Positions 31,422 to 43,335 of a DNA stretch of 64,000 nucleotides are shown in pieces. The DNA comes from Anniella stebbinsi (Eukaryota > Chordata > Lepidosauria > Squamata > Anniellidae), in the NCBI GenBank assembly GCA_029215795.1, contig JARDYH010000002.1:132253001-132317000 (forward strand), in the 5' to 3' direction. Position numbers and translations under genes: made by a program. The notes beneath the pieces are model-generated. The model ran no database searches, had not been told where the DNA came from, and was given only the letters and a program-made list of their open reading frames with translations. Every line of letters begins with the position of its first letter. Positions within the stretch are counted from its first letter, which is position 1.

Positions 31422-33637
31422 AGTCTTGCTTGCGAGACTTTCCGAACCTGGAGGAAGGCTTACGTGATTGGTAAGATGCCTGAGCCTGCTGAGGTTGGTA
31501 GCGCTGGGAGCGGTCCTGCTGCTGGCGTGGCTGGTAAGGAAGAGGCCGATACCAGCGACGTTGTCGGGGAGGTTGTTGGTGGTGCTGCTGTTGTGATGGC
31601 ACGCTCATCCTTTTTGCCGTCATTTTGGCTTTGTGGATGACATCCATAGTATCGTCCGTGGTGGCATGGAAGAGACCCTCCCCATCAAAGGGAAGATCTT
31701 CGATCCGGGCCTTAGTTTCAGTAGGTAAGTTTGACGACCGGAGCCAGGCATGGCGACGCAAGGCCACCCCCGCCATGAGAGCTTTGGCAGTACAGTCCGT
31801 TTGATGGTTGGCAGTGGCCAGCTGCTGTCGCGATAACCTCGCCGCCTCTGTCTGGAAGACTCTGGCCAACTCGCGCTGGTCGTCCGGCAGATAATCAGTG
31901 AGAGTGGAGATCTTCTCCCATAAGAATAGCTGATACCGGGCCATAGTGGCCTGGTAATTCGCTACCTTGAAACCTAGTGCCGCTGAGGAATAAACCTTCC
32001 GGCCCACTGCGTCTAGCTTCCTTCCCTCCTTGTCAGTCGGAGCGGCGTGGGACCGTCCCGTCCTACCGACCGATGACTCCACCACAATTGAATTAGGCTT
32101 TGGGTGTGTAAATAGGAACGGGGCGTCTGCCTCTTGGATCTTGTACAATGCATCCAGCCTCTTTGTTGTAGGGCCCGCTGTAGCTGGATTTGGCCATGCT
32201 TCTTGCAATGTTTGCAGGAGAGTAGGCACTACTGGAAGCGTAGGCTGTGGTGTAGGATTCATGTACATTACGTCATAAATGTTGTCCTTTAAAGGCTGCT
32301 TAGGCTGTTGCAGATCCAGACCCAGAGATTGAGCCATACGCTGCATTTGGTCCGAGAATGCCCCTAGCTCTAATGAAGGGGACACTCTGTCTGAGGCCAC
32401 CACCCCGTCGGTGGGAGAAGGCGCCGATGGTGGGGGGGATGGGATTGATGAAGTATCTGAGGCATAGTCTTCCCTGGAAGATAGAGAAGGCTCCCGCGTC
32501 GGTACCGTTAGCTGCAAGGAATGCGAGGGTGCTTGTGACTTCGCGGTGGTAGGGGCAAGTCGCTTCCCCATATATGGGTCAAATCTAAATCGATTTTTCG
32601 GGCGGTGTCCAGAGGCACTGCGAGCGTGATCAGAATATGCGTCCCAATCGTGGGATCGGGATCGCGAAGGTGACTGGGACCGATCCATGACTCCCGATGT
32701 ACGGGACCGGGGTGAAGGTGGTAGGTCTTGGTCCGGATCGGAGTCCAACGAAATGGGCTGACCGGTACCGAGGGAGTCGGTACCGAGGCCTGGTTGACCC
32801 TCGGAGTCGAGTTGATCGACAGTAACGATCTCAGAAATATCGATCTCGGAGGAGAAGTCGATAGGAGATCGAAGCGGTCGAGGCGGCAGTGAAGAGGCTC
32901 TGTCCCTCGGAGTAGACGCCCGCCGTGCATCCCTCGGTACCGATGCCGGCGGTGCCGACGTCGGCGTCGTGCGAGTGGTCCTCGGCGTCGAGGGTTGTAA
33001 TGTCACCGGTGTAGAAGACAGTCGAGAGGGGCTCGGTACCGATGGGTGTTGCTGCTTCGCAGACATCGAAGTAGTTGTCGACGCTGTTGGCGTCGAGTGT
33101 TTCTTCTTCTTCGTCTTCGACGTCGACAGCGGCTCCGATGCCGATCGCTTCGACGCCGAGGACGCCGATGCCGATGGCCTCGGTACCGAAGACTTGGAAT
33201 TGGCCGACTTATCTCGGCGTTTCTTTGGCTTTTGCAGATGGGTCTTCGCACCTTTTGTCGGGGGATGGGTCCCCATCAATGGGTCCAAAACCCCATGCCC
33301 TTCAGCAATCACAGTGCCGGGCGATGCTGGGTCTGAGCGACTTACCGGCGGCCGCCAGCGCTCCCCAGAAGCCGAGTAGGCCGTCGGATGAATCGTCCCG
33401 AGGAGAGCTTGGCAATTCTCTTTGCCTGTCCACTGCTGAGAGTGCGTTGCTCCAGAGTAGACTGCGCAGTCTATCTGCTCTATTTCGCCGAGTTTGCCGG
33501 GAAAAAGACATGCAGTGGGAGCAGGTCTCCACAACGTGGCCCTCTCCTAGGCATAGTAGGCAGAGGGAATGCCCATCAGTAAGGGTGAGCTTTGCCTTAC
33601 ATTTGAGGCAATGTTTGAAGAGGGCGGCCTGCGCCAT
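31399..33637 (-). pseudogene. DIRS copy 2 gag, one frameshift
   Basis: Starts at MAQAALFKHC (33637). The zinc-binding N-terminus (C-x2-C, HSLCLLCLGEGH, C-x2-C) is intact to about 33440. Between 33363 and 33440 the frame changes, and the rest continues without a stop from about 33400 to 31399. It has a Ser/Thr/Pro/Arg-rich middle, YQLFLWEKIST, YLPDDQ and an Arg/Gln-rich tail. A single indel seems to be the only lesion. Confidence 0.85.
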
Positions 33638-33858
33638 TGCAGGGGCAGGCGAGCTCAGCACGAGCGAAGAATAACTAACTAAACAACTACTTAACTATTA
33701 TTATTATAATAATTTTTTTTATATATATATATATATATACAACAACAATACTAACGCTAAGCTAACTAATCTATGTTAAATTTTCCTTTAACAGATATAC
33801 GAACGACGAAAAGTCGGAGGAAGTCTCCCGCGAGGCTAATTCACCAGCGGTCGAAGAA

Positions 33859-33991
33859 GAACTGAGGTAGGCGGGAATCCGGAGCATGCGCGGTGAGATG
33901 GTGGGGGGAGGGGTTCCCGCCAAAAACGCTAGGCTAGCTATGGAAGTTTCCCGAAACGGGGCTCGGCGCTGGCGCGAGCCCATATGTGTGA
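33859..33991 (-). repeat. DIRS copy 2 inverted terminal repeat (5' end of element)
   Basis: The mate of 28094-28226. Downstream in element orientation is an AT-rich leader with a TA run (33719-33741) before the gag start. Confidence 0.88.
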
Positions 33992-34014
33992 TGCACAGAG
34001 ACCACGAAGAAGAA

Positions 34015-34186
34015 CAAGCAATTCTCCGCATTAACTACTTGTAAAGCGCATTTGAAACAACCGGTAAGGTCACCTGTTGAGTGCTCAATTACCTCCTGCA
34101 TACAAGCATTTACGATAAAGCGCTTCAGCGATTATGCGCATAATCGGCTAACCAGGCGTCAAATGGAATCCATCTAGAGGGGGTCC
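34015..34186 (-). mobile_element. MITE, family M, copy C, right half
   Basis: Continues the MITE from 28042 and ends gagggggtcc before TAG (34187-34189), which matches the TAG before 27859. Together the two halves are a complete MITE. Confidence 0.85.
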
Positions 34187-34365
34187 TAGGAACAACAGAA
34201 ATGCATGCAAGTAATGGCAAAAATGCTTAAAGAGGAAATAAACCAGCAACTTACTCTTTTAAGCAAGAACTAAAGGAAACTCGGACAATGATTTTGGAAA
34301 CTAAACTGGGGACTTTAAGCACAAAGATGGAACTAATAGAAAAAACAACAGCGACAGTGCTGTTC

Positions 34366-34932
34366 AATGGATCCCTATGGGCAAGTATGGCTTCCCTATG
34401 GGCAAGTGCTGTCCTATGGATCCCTATGGGTAAGTATGGCTTCCCTATGGGCAAGTGCTGTCCTATGGATCCCTAAGGGCAAGTATTGTTTCCCTATGGG
34501 CAAATGCTGTCCTATGGATCCCTACGGGCAAGTATGGTTTCTCTATGGGCAAGTGCTGTCCTATGGATCCCCATGGGCAAGTACTATCCTATGGATCCCT
34601 ATGGGCAAGTGCTGTCCAATGGATCCCTATGGGCAAGTATGGTTTCTCTATGAGTAAGTGCTGTCCTATGGATCTCTATGGGTAAGTGCTGTCCTATAGG
34701 TTCCTATGGATCCCTATGGGCAAGTGCTGTCCTACGGATCTCCATGGGCAAGTACTATCCTATGGATCCTTATGGGCAAGTACTATCCTATGGATCTGTA
34801 TGGACAAGTATTGTTTCCCTATGGGCAAGTGCTGTCCTATGGATCCCTATGGGCAAGTATGGTTTCTCTAAGGGCAAGTGCTGTCCAATGGATCCCTATG
34901 GGCAAGTATGGTTTCCCTATGGGCATGTACTG
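34366..34932 (+). repeat. Minisatellite, about 25-bp half-units
   Basis: Roughly 565 bp of alternating half-units such as atggatccctatgggcaagt plus gctgtcct or atggtttc. Units vary by point changes. It sits between the coiled-coil start of L1 ORF1 and an ORF2-like scrap. The ORFs across it in all three forward frames exist because the unit lacks stops; they are not genes. Confidence 0.93.
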
Positions 34933-35384
34933 TAATTTGTTTTAGTATTCCCCATTTAGAGCAACCAATCACTGAAGAAGAAATCAAAGAAGTAATCAAA
35001 AATCTTAAATCCTGGAGGGATGGTGACATCATCAGCTTAAGATGGCGCCTTAGCCCACAGCTCCCTCTTGCTTTGGAGAAATATACAGCACTACTGAGCC
35101 TCACCTCAACACTTTGCAACTCTAAAGATATCCCGATGGGACATGTTACAAAGCAGTTGCAGGGCTAAAAAAGGAGGCTTAGAGGTCTGGATTTCCCTAA
35201 CAAGGCCTCCCTCTCAAGATCAGACAGCAACAACATCCATGAGATTTAAAATGGCCACTATGGCCCCTTGAGATGAGAAGAATGAATCAGAACGCTGGAA
35301 CTTGTCCCGTTAATTAAAAGGAATTAGCTCAAGATTGGGCTAAAGCATTACAACCCCGAAGGGCAAATTTAGCCACTTTGAACA

Positions 35385-37500
35385 AAACAGAAACAGAGAC
35401 ATCTCAAACTGCAAATAAAGCCCTGCTGGAACAGAGCTCAAAAAAACAAGGCCTCCATTAAAATGTTAAAAGGAACCCAGGCTGACTTCAGGCTTCAACT
35501 TGAGGACATGCAGGATCGTGATTGACACCTTAACATTTGCTTAAAAGGACTTAAAGCTTTGGTGAGAATAATTTACATAACAATTTTAACATTTGGATAA
35601 ATTCTGCGTTCCCTGAAATTAACCTCCAACCTGAAGCGATAGAAAGAATACATAGAGCAATCCGTCCGAAACGAAAGTGAGGGGAACCTCCTAGAGATAT
35701 CATAATACACTTTAATAACTATACTATCAAAAATGACCTTATGCTTAAACTTAGAGCGCTTGATGAAATTGAATATGATGGAATCCCTGTGGCAATCTAG
35801 CAAGACTTAAGCCTGGGCACCCTCCAGAGACAGAGGGATTTTAGACCTCATATAAAGCCTTACAAAATGCTAAAGTAGCTTACAGATGGGGCTTTCCGTT
35901 CAAATTGCTCATAACCCATAATGGCGTTACCAAATCTGTAACCACCCATCTTTATACCTAGCCGACCTTCCAGACTCATTGGCTATAATACAATCGCATC
36001 CTCCAAAGATTGGCTGAACGAGAGTAAACATACTTCTTTATGCCGATGATGCGGTGCTGATTTCCCAAACTCGATTGGGACTAAAGAGGCTCCTAAAAGG
36101 ATTTGCTGAATATTGTGATAAGAATAGATTGACCATTAATAACCAGAAATCTAAAGTGCTTGTTTTTTTCAAAGTCTAGGGTTAGATTTCAGTGGACCAT
36201 GGGAGGTAGCAGAATTGAACAGGTGGGTTTTTATAAGTACCTGGGAGTATGGTTCCAAAAGAACATGAAATGGAGGGTACAAGGCAAGAAGGCTAAAGCA
36301 AGAGCTGAACAGACGATAGGGGCTCTTATCCACTTTTTTTACCAAAAGGGGGGCAAGTATATACCGGCTGCGATCAGGGTATATAGGGCAAAGCTGGTTT
36401 CCCAGGTTCTTTTTGGGGCTCCAGTCTGGTTCCCACTCTCCAAGATATCTCTGGAGGGGGTTCAGTCACTTTTTCTCGGATTGATACTGGGTGCCCCAAG
36501 ATGCGTGTCTGGTGCAGTACTAAACCTGGAGGTCGGACTAAGATCACAGGGAAGTGTGGCCTGGAATCACACTCTACAATACTGGTTTCGACAATTTTAT
36601 AACCTGTCTCATAACACCTTGGTTTCCCAGGTTATTTTGGATTCTTATGAATCTTTATGGACCAAAGCAATAGTGCAAAAGGTTATCACTCTGGGGTTTT
36701 ACCCCCCTCATCTATTTCTGCTGGATTCAGAAAATACTAAATCAACTCTCAAGCGGAGATTGGACGATACTGATCTTCAAGAGCTGCGGGGGTCCGCGAG
36801 AGGCCCGTTCCCCTACAGCGTTAGGTATATTAGATTACCCTAGTGAAGGAGGAATGGCGTATCTTGATTGGCTTTTTATTCCCAAATATAGGAAAGCATT
36901 CACCTTGGCCAGGTTGAATGCTCTCCCATCCAAATTATTGGAGGGAAGATATAAAAAAATACCTGCAGGAAATAGATTCTGTCCTTGTAATAACTCGGAG
37001 ATAGAGACAATAATACATGTGCTCTTTAATTGTAACTTTTATAATGGGATCAGAAATGATTTGCTGCAACCAATTATTTAGAAACTTCCTGGTCGATCCA
37101 GATAATATTTGGTCACTATCCTTCTCCAGGGTAGGGATAAGTCTATAACAATCCAAGTCTCGAAATATGTATATCTTGCCTCACGTGTTAGATCACAAAT
37201 GGTCATCTGAGGATATTTCTGTAAATTTGTTAGAATTGACAATTTTGTAATTTAATGGTTTTATGGTCTGTTGACTGTTAATAAAGAATTAGAGAGAGTC
37301 TAAGAAATTACTTGCTCAACTTGATATCCGCTGGGAACTTGAGAAGCCAGCCCAGGAAGAAGAAGAGGACTCCGGAGAAGAAGAAACAGACCAAGACACT
37401 GATGGATGGCAAACTAAGCAAAAAAAGAGAGGGGAAAAGAAAACCAAAAAGACTCCAGGGAAAAGTAGAAATCCACAAGATGGTTTCTGCTCTACTTGAA
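35385..37500 (+). pseudogene. L1 ORF1 remnant, interrupted
   Basis: Readable ORF1 pieces include INLQPEAIERIHRAIRPKRK, RDIIIHFNNYTIKNDLMLKL and LSLGTLQRQRDFRP, as in the RNA-binding part of vertebrate L1 ORF1p. The reading stops near 35990 at the nested LINE and resumes near 37305 with LLAQLDIRWELEKPAQEEEE, then an acidic and lysine-rich tail. Several stops. Confidence 0.65.
35995..37300 (+). mobile_element. Nested 5'-truncated LINE (RT C-terminal part)
   Basis: Begins inside an RT with LLYADDAVLISQTRLGLKRL. It continues through one frameshift into a 227-codon frame (36160-36843: FYKYLGVWFQKNMKW, VYRAKLVSQVLFGAPVWF) and a second piece (36854-37081) with a CPCNNSEIETIIHVLFNC motif, a C-terminal zinc-binding pattern seen in several non-LTR clades. 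It ends in aataaagaattagagaga. This is not the L1 around it; the clade is not determined. Confidence 0.65.
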
Positions 37501-40439
37501 TACTATTATCTGGATTCTAGCTGAGCCATTGCAAGCATATTGCTTTTTTTTCCTATTTCAATTCTCTGGGACAAGGGGAGGAGTGGTGTTATGTCATCCC
37601 TCATGTTATTTAACACTGTATTTGTGATCTTAGATCACAATATGGCCTCAGTCCCTGGGGTCAGGGCCATCCGTGGTTTGGGTAGTTTGGGAGTTTCTGT
37701 TTGGGATGGGGAAAAGTTACAAATTGCTGAGAGTATCACTGCTATTTAAGGCACTGTTGGTAACTCTTAGATGACCATAGGATCACTTTATGCCCCAAAC
37801 TCACTACAGGAAGCCTTTTAAAATGAAACTTTAACACTTTTAGATACCTTTAAGCAAGGCAGTGTGTTCGTGGGTGGGGACTTTAACCTAGTCCTTAATG
37901 AATACTTTCAGTAAAAAAACAATGACTTGTCAAAGACAAACTCACTCTCCCTCTTTTAAAATCCCATTATGTAAGATTCTTTTTAAAAAAATCTTTTTAT
38001 GATGCACGGTGGACAGTTCATCCCCATGAGTGCGATTATTTATATTACTCACCTCTTCATCGGGTCTATTTGAGACTGGACTATGTACTGGTCTCAGAGG
38101 AGTGGATATCCTTAGTCCATTCCTCCAAGATCAGGACGTTGGGGGTCTCGGACTATGCCTTGGTCTGGGCATCCCTATATTGGGGAACTAGGGCCTTCAT
38201 AACCTCCAGCTTGGAGACTGGACCCTTGCCTGGCACAATGAAAACTAACAGTAGACAAAATAAAAAAAGAAATCCCAGAATTTCTTGCAATTAATGATAC
38301 TGGAGCCCATATATCCCAGCAATAATCTGGAAAACTTTAAAAGCAGTGACTAGGGGCCTATTCATTAGCGAGCAGAGCAGAATTAAAAAAGAAAAAGAGA
38401 ATCAGCGACTAGCCTTGATAAAAGAGATCTGTGAGCATGAAACCAAACATAAAATCATATTGAGCAAATGTATTTATCTCAAACTGCTTAGGAAACGTTC
38501 AGAACTGAATTCATCGGAAATACCTAAAATTATAAATACACTGCAATATTTAAAACAGCATTATTTTGAATTCGCTACCAAAAACTCTAAACTTCTTGCT
38601 CACCTATTAAGAAAACGCCAAGCCAAAAAGATAATCTATTCCTTAAAAACTGGAAATGGCAACAAAACATATGATAAAGATAGAATAATGCAGGAATTTG
38701 CTAACTTCTACAAAAAAGTTATACACTCTGGAACCCCTTGATAAGGATAATTTAGCTCAATTTCTGAACAAAATAAACTTCCCAAAATTCACCAAAGCAC
38801 ATAAACAATATTTAAATCAGCCATTTACATTGGAGGAAATACAAAATGGAATCAAACATTCAAAATCCTTCAAATCACCTGGGCCTGAGGGATTTATGAG
38901 GATTTTTTTAAAATAACAAATATCACCCATTTTATTAAACCTATTCCTGGATATACAGAACAATGGCCAGATACCAGATTCTTAGAAATCCACAAACATT
39001 ACAGTAATACCTAAACCTTTGAAAGACATTGAATCTGTGGACTCATACCATCCTATCTGGTTAATCAATGTTGATGCAAAACTCTGAACTAGTTTACTAC
39101 CACGCAGACTTTCAATTGTTGCACCTACTTATGTTGAGCATGATCAAACAGGATTTCTTTGACAGCGCTCAATTGCTTTCCCTATCTGACCTATTTTGGA
39201 TGCAATTTATTGGAGACACCAACACCCAGGCCCAACAGCAATAATAGCACTAGATGCTACAAAAGCATTTGATCGTCTTAACTGGCAGTTTCTATATGCT
39301 ACACTAGACAAATATGACCTGGGCGGACCTTTCATTCGCCGTCTCATGAGACTTTATCAGGGAGGTTCAGCTAGAGTCTTGGTGAACAGTATGTGCTCAA
39401 CCTCCTTCGCCATTGGCCAAGGCACAAAGCAGGGTTACCCATTGTCTCCCCTGCTTTGCCCTAGCCATGGAGCCCCTGGCCACAGCATTAAGAACAGATC
39501 CCAATATCCGGGGGTTGATGGCAAATAACAACACCCATCTTGTAAACATGTTTGCAGATGATGTAGCCCTAATGTTGTCTTCCCCAGACTTATCCATCCA
39601 AGTGGTCATGAAACAATTACAAAGTTATGGAGAAGATTCAGGGTGTCTCGTCAATTATAGCAAGTCTGAGCTCATGTGTATTTAATCATCACCTGAACGA
39701 CAAATGAAATGGCAGAAATTCACAGGTCTTAAATTATGTAGCTCACATTTCCGATATTTGGGAGTGATCCTCCCCCAAAAACCTAACCAAATTGGAAAAG
39801 CTCAATTTCACACCACTTATCGCAGAAATGGTTCAGAAACTGAGCTCCTGGACTAAGCTCACGTTGTCTTGGCTGGGCCATATTGTGGCAGTTAAAATGC
39901 TACTACCACGGCTCCTTTACCTGTTTCGGGTTATACCCATAAATATTACTGAATCAAAACTTAAACAATGGCAGACGACGCTACATAAATTCATTCATTT
40001 AAGCAAGAAACCTCATCTACCGCAATATACTTTGTACAGACCTAGCACGCAGGGAGGCATGGCAGTACCAAATTTGAAATGGTACCACGATGCGCCACAT
40101 CTACACAACGTGATGCTAATAGCACAAGCCTCTGAAAAAGTGACATGGCTAAATATGGAATACGAAGGAAACCATGCAGCCTTATGTGGCCTATCCTTCT
40201 AATATCTAAGAAAGGGCCAGGATCCACCCATTTTTAGCTTCTGATCTCATCATGTGGAAACAATGGGCTAGCAAGTTATGCCCCATAACACCCTTATTTC
40301 CCATCCATCCTATATATAAAGATATATTACATACTTTTAGGAAATGAAGGCGTTATACTATAGGCGTGCACAGCAAACTTCATTAGGGTGCACCCCCAGG
40401 GAATTTTTATTTATTTATTATTTTTAAAGGTAAACATTT

Positions 40440-40830
40440 ATTGAATATTCAGTCATAAAGGACTTTATGACTGCTTTAACAGTCAGGATGTTTTTCCTGA
40501 TGTCCTGTAACTCTGAACCCCCTTCAGCTTGTCCACATCCTTCTTGAAGTGTGGTGCCCAGAACTGGATGCAGTACTCAAGATGAGGCCTAAGCAGTGCC
40601 CAATAAAGGGGAATCAGTACCTCGTGCGATTTAGAAGCTATACTTCTATTAAAGCAGCCCAAAATAGCATTTGCTTTTTTTGCAGTCACATCACACTGTT
40701 GGCTCATATTCAGCTTGTGACCTACAACAATTCCAATATCCTTCTCGCTTGTAGTATTGCTGAGCCCCATCTTGTAACTGTAAAGTCGATAGGAGCACAA
40801 TTTGAAAGCTCCTTCCTAAATTAAGGTTGG
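40440..40830 (-). mobile_element. CR1-like LINE 3' fragment
   Basis: The minus strand encodes SEKDIGIVVGHKLNMSQQCD, AKKANAILGCFNRSIASKS and LRPHLEYCIQFWAPHFKKD, the conserved C-terminal end of CR1-group ORF2. It lies inside the hAT-like element. Confidence 0.75.
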
Positions 40831-40924
40831 ATGCACATGGAAATGTTTACCAAAAAGTATTCTTTATATTTTTTTTAACAGTTTCTAATGTTTTACACCA
40901 TGGCACCCTCCTTTATTATTCTCT

Positions 40925-41272
40925 GGCCTCATCTACAAGAATTCGGCTTTACGCCTGGTTAGCCGATTATGCGCATATTCGCAGAAGCGCTTTATCGTAA
41001 ATGCTTGTATGCAGGAGGTAATTGAGCACTCAACGGGTGACCTTACCGGTTGTTTCAAATACGCTTTACAAGTAGTTAATGCGGAGAATCGCTTGTTCAC
41101 ATAGTCAAAATGCGCTTTAACGGCCGGAGCAAAATAAAACTCGCTATTTAACGTGCATTCGATAATGCGCATAATTGGATGTTTAAAGCGCCTCTACGCC
41201 CGATTTGCGCTCCGTTCTTGTAGAGGTAAATTTTTTAATGCGCCTTGAAAGAGCTTTAAATGTATAGGCAGC
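40925..41272 (+). mobile_element. MITE, family M, copy D
   Basis: Matches copy A almost throughout (cgcctggttagccgattatg, cttaccggttgtttcaaa); shortened near its right end (aatgtataggcagcc). Confidence 0.75.
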
Positions 41273-42751
41273 CTCTTTCTTAGCTTAGATATTTATTTAT
41301 ATTGTATAACGTTTTAAGAATGTTTTTCTCATCTGTAAATCTCTAGATGAACATAAAAACAACAAAATGTCTCAAAGCATCTTAAAAGATTAACTAATTT
41401 ATTATGGCATAAACTTTCATGGATTACACTCCTCTTCATCAGATTATGTGGTCTGTAGTCTATGAAATCTTATACCATAATGAATTCATTCATCTTTAAG
41501 GTGCCACGGGTCTCTGTTGTTTTTGCTGCAACAGACCAACAGGACTGGCCCTCAGGATAAAAAAAATATATACTAAATAAAATGCCTGCAGGAGGTTTAC
41601 AACTAATGAACTTGTAACAGAAAACTCCTGCAGCATGTCCCCACTATTTGGAATTGAGAGGGAGAGAGGGAGAAGGCTATGCATGTTATAATCACTCAGA
41701 CTTCTCTTTTACATTTAAGTGTTTTGATGCCTGTCTCTAAAATGGACAATTGTTTTCTGGAAGGTTTTCTACATGCTTAATTCGTCCATCATATAATGTA
41801 TGTGATGTGCTTGACTAACTTTCTTGAGGGTTCCTGTTTTCCAGTTGTTGGCCAGAAGGTGTTGATCTATGGTTACTGAATATCACATGGCATTAGCTGG
41901 TAGCAGGGGACTTGTAACTACATGAAAAAGCTGTACACTTAGAACTTTTGGGGCTTTGCCACTTGGCCCTCTAGGACCCACCAACCTTTCCCCCCCTCCA
42001 CCCTTGAGCTTCCAGCCTGTTCAAAGGGAAGGGAAGCAGCCTTCCCCAACTTGGTGCCCTCGTGATGAATAAAGTGAGAAGAAAGTTCCTTCTGTTTACC
42101 TACCTTGGAGCAAATTCAGATATGGTACATTCAGCCTGATCCTAGTATTTCCCACTAGGAATTGCAGGGCTGCACCGTGGAAAATGAAGTTGCCTGGCAG
42201 TGGGCAGGCAGGGTCATTTCCAGGGCATCTTTGAGTGGCTGGCTGCACGTGGTGAGGGAGAAGATCAGGGTAAGGGGCAGGGCGTTTCAAGAGGCGCTGA
42301 AGACGACCCTCCCTAATACCTTCCGCTTCCCTCCCGCCACTGCTCCCATCGGCAACGGTCACTGGCTGGACAGCTTCCCTCCCACAAGGCTCCTATCCCT
42401 GCAGGGGAGGAGGCATACCAGCTCACGCTGGTTGGACAACTTCCCTCCCCGACTGCTCCCATCAGCGACAGTGCAAGCACGCCCGCCGCAAGGCACTTTC
42501 AAGAAAATAAGCAGACGCAGCAGCAGTCTCTAGCTCCCTGCCGGCCCGCTGGACTCCACACACAGGCAATGAGCGGGTGGCAGGGATGGGCTGGAGGTGC
42601 TGCCACGCTGCGCCTGCCTTATTTTCTGGAAAGTGCCATGCTGCGCGTGCAAGCACCATCACCGATGAGAGCAGTGGGGGGGGGAGTGGACCCCCCGAAT
42701 ATATTAGGGTGTGCCTGTGCACACTTGGCACATCCCGTGCGCACGCCAGTG
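41273..42751. other. Interior of the hAT-like element, no gene
   Basis: Contains a repeat piece with ctttaaggtgccacgggtct and tgctgcaacagacc (41495-41540), also seen at 58150-58195, and GC-rich sequence from 42150. I see no supported gene; the ORFs here lack recognisable domains. Confidence 0.4.
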
Positions 42752-42894
42752 GGTTATACTGGATCAGAGACTTTTATAAAGCTCACAAATCTGTTAACGA
42801 TCCAGAACTCCAGAAACAATTAGGTTTAGATTACAACTGGATTAAAATTCATCAAGTTATTCATCTCATAGAGCAACCAAGCCCTCCTCTTGAT

Positions 42895-43335
42895 GGTGCC
42901 GGGTATGTATTGCAGCAGCGGCGGCGCCCGGCACGTCGCAGCAAATTGATGTTCCTGCTGTCAGTCTGCACAGCAGAAGAGCCACAGCGGCTTTTCCTGC
43001 CGCTGTCGCCGCACCTGCGCCTTCCCATTGTCAGCTGGAGGGGTGGCTGGGGTGGCAGCCCACCTACTCGCAGGCAAGTTTTTAAAAAAAAAAAAAAATT
43101 TAAAATGGGGGAGGACTGCGGAGGTGGCGCAGCAAGCTTATGGCTCGCTGCTCCATCCCCTTCCCTGCCCAGCCCGCTCCGCCCTGAAAAAAGTCGGACT
43201 AAATGACCAACTTTTTTAGTGCAAAGCAAAGGGGCTTTGCCCCTAGATGGCTTCTAATTGGCAGCAGTGTCATGTAATCCAACTGCCGCCATTTCGAAGC
43301 CACTGCGAGGCAAACTGCTCCTGAAGAGATACCCC
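42895..43335 (+). repeat. GC-rich dispersed repeat, copy 3, inside L1 ORF2
   Basis: Shares gcagcaagcttatggctcgc and tttgcccctagatggcttc with copy 1. L1 coding sequence is readable on both sides (SPPLDG before; LISQIYKAIISALL after), so it is an insertion. The 209-codon ORF through it is chance. Confidence 0.6.

Larger units (their letters stand above)
28043..34014 (-). mobile_element. DIRS-like retrotransposon copy 2 (best preserved)
   Basis: 5,972 bp, inserted inside a MITE with both junctions readable. It has inverted terminal repeats at 28094-28226 and 33859-33991, an internal complementary region at 28341-28434, an intact RT-RNase H-methyltransferase-like ORF, an open YR ORF and a gag with one frameshift. 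It is in the same orientation as PIWIL2. The joined ends preserved in the internal complementary region read (reverse complement) gaagaagaaatgcagg, and both genomic junctions fit recombination of that circle with tatgtGAAcaagc at the shared GAA. Confidence 0.94.
40360..42752. mobile_element. hAT-like element nested in L1 ORF2
   Basis: Flanked by an 8-bp duplication GTTATACT (40352-40359 and 42753-42760). Ends ataggcgtgcacagc and gtgcgcacgcc form a short inverted repeat. Removing it rejoins the L1 sequence. The 2.4-kb interior holds a CR1 scrap, MITE copy D and other repeats, and no transposase is recognisable. Confidence 0.75.

Noticed and set aside
33075..33674. 199-codon plus-strand ORF
   Set aside because: It is the antisense of the CpG-rich gag region of DIRS copy 2; no domain.
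34366..34932. Possible CRISPR-like array or repeat protein gene
   Set aside because: The units are contiguous, degenerate and without unique spacers, the organism is a vertebrate, and the ORFs exist in all three frames.
35995..37300. Continuation of the surrounding L1 ORF2
   Set aside because: Its RT style and C-terminal Cys/His motif differ from L1, and L1 ORF1 sequence resumes after it, so it is a separate nested LINE.
42577..43206. 209-codon plus-strand ORF
   Set aside because: It runs from hAT-like interior through L1 into a GC-rich repeat; no homologous domain.
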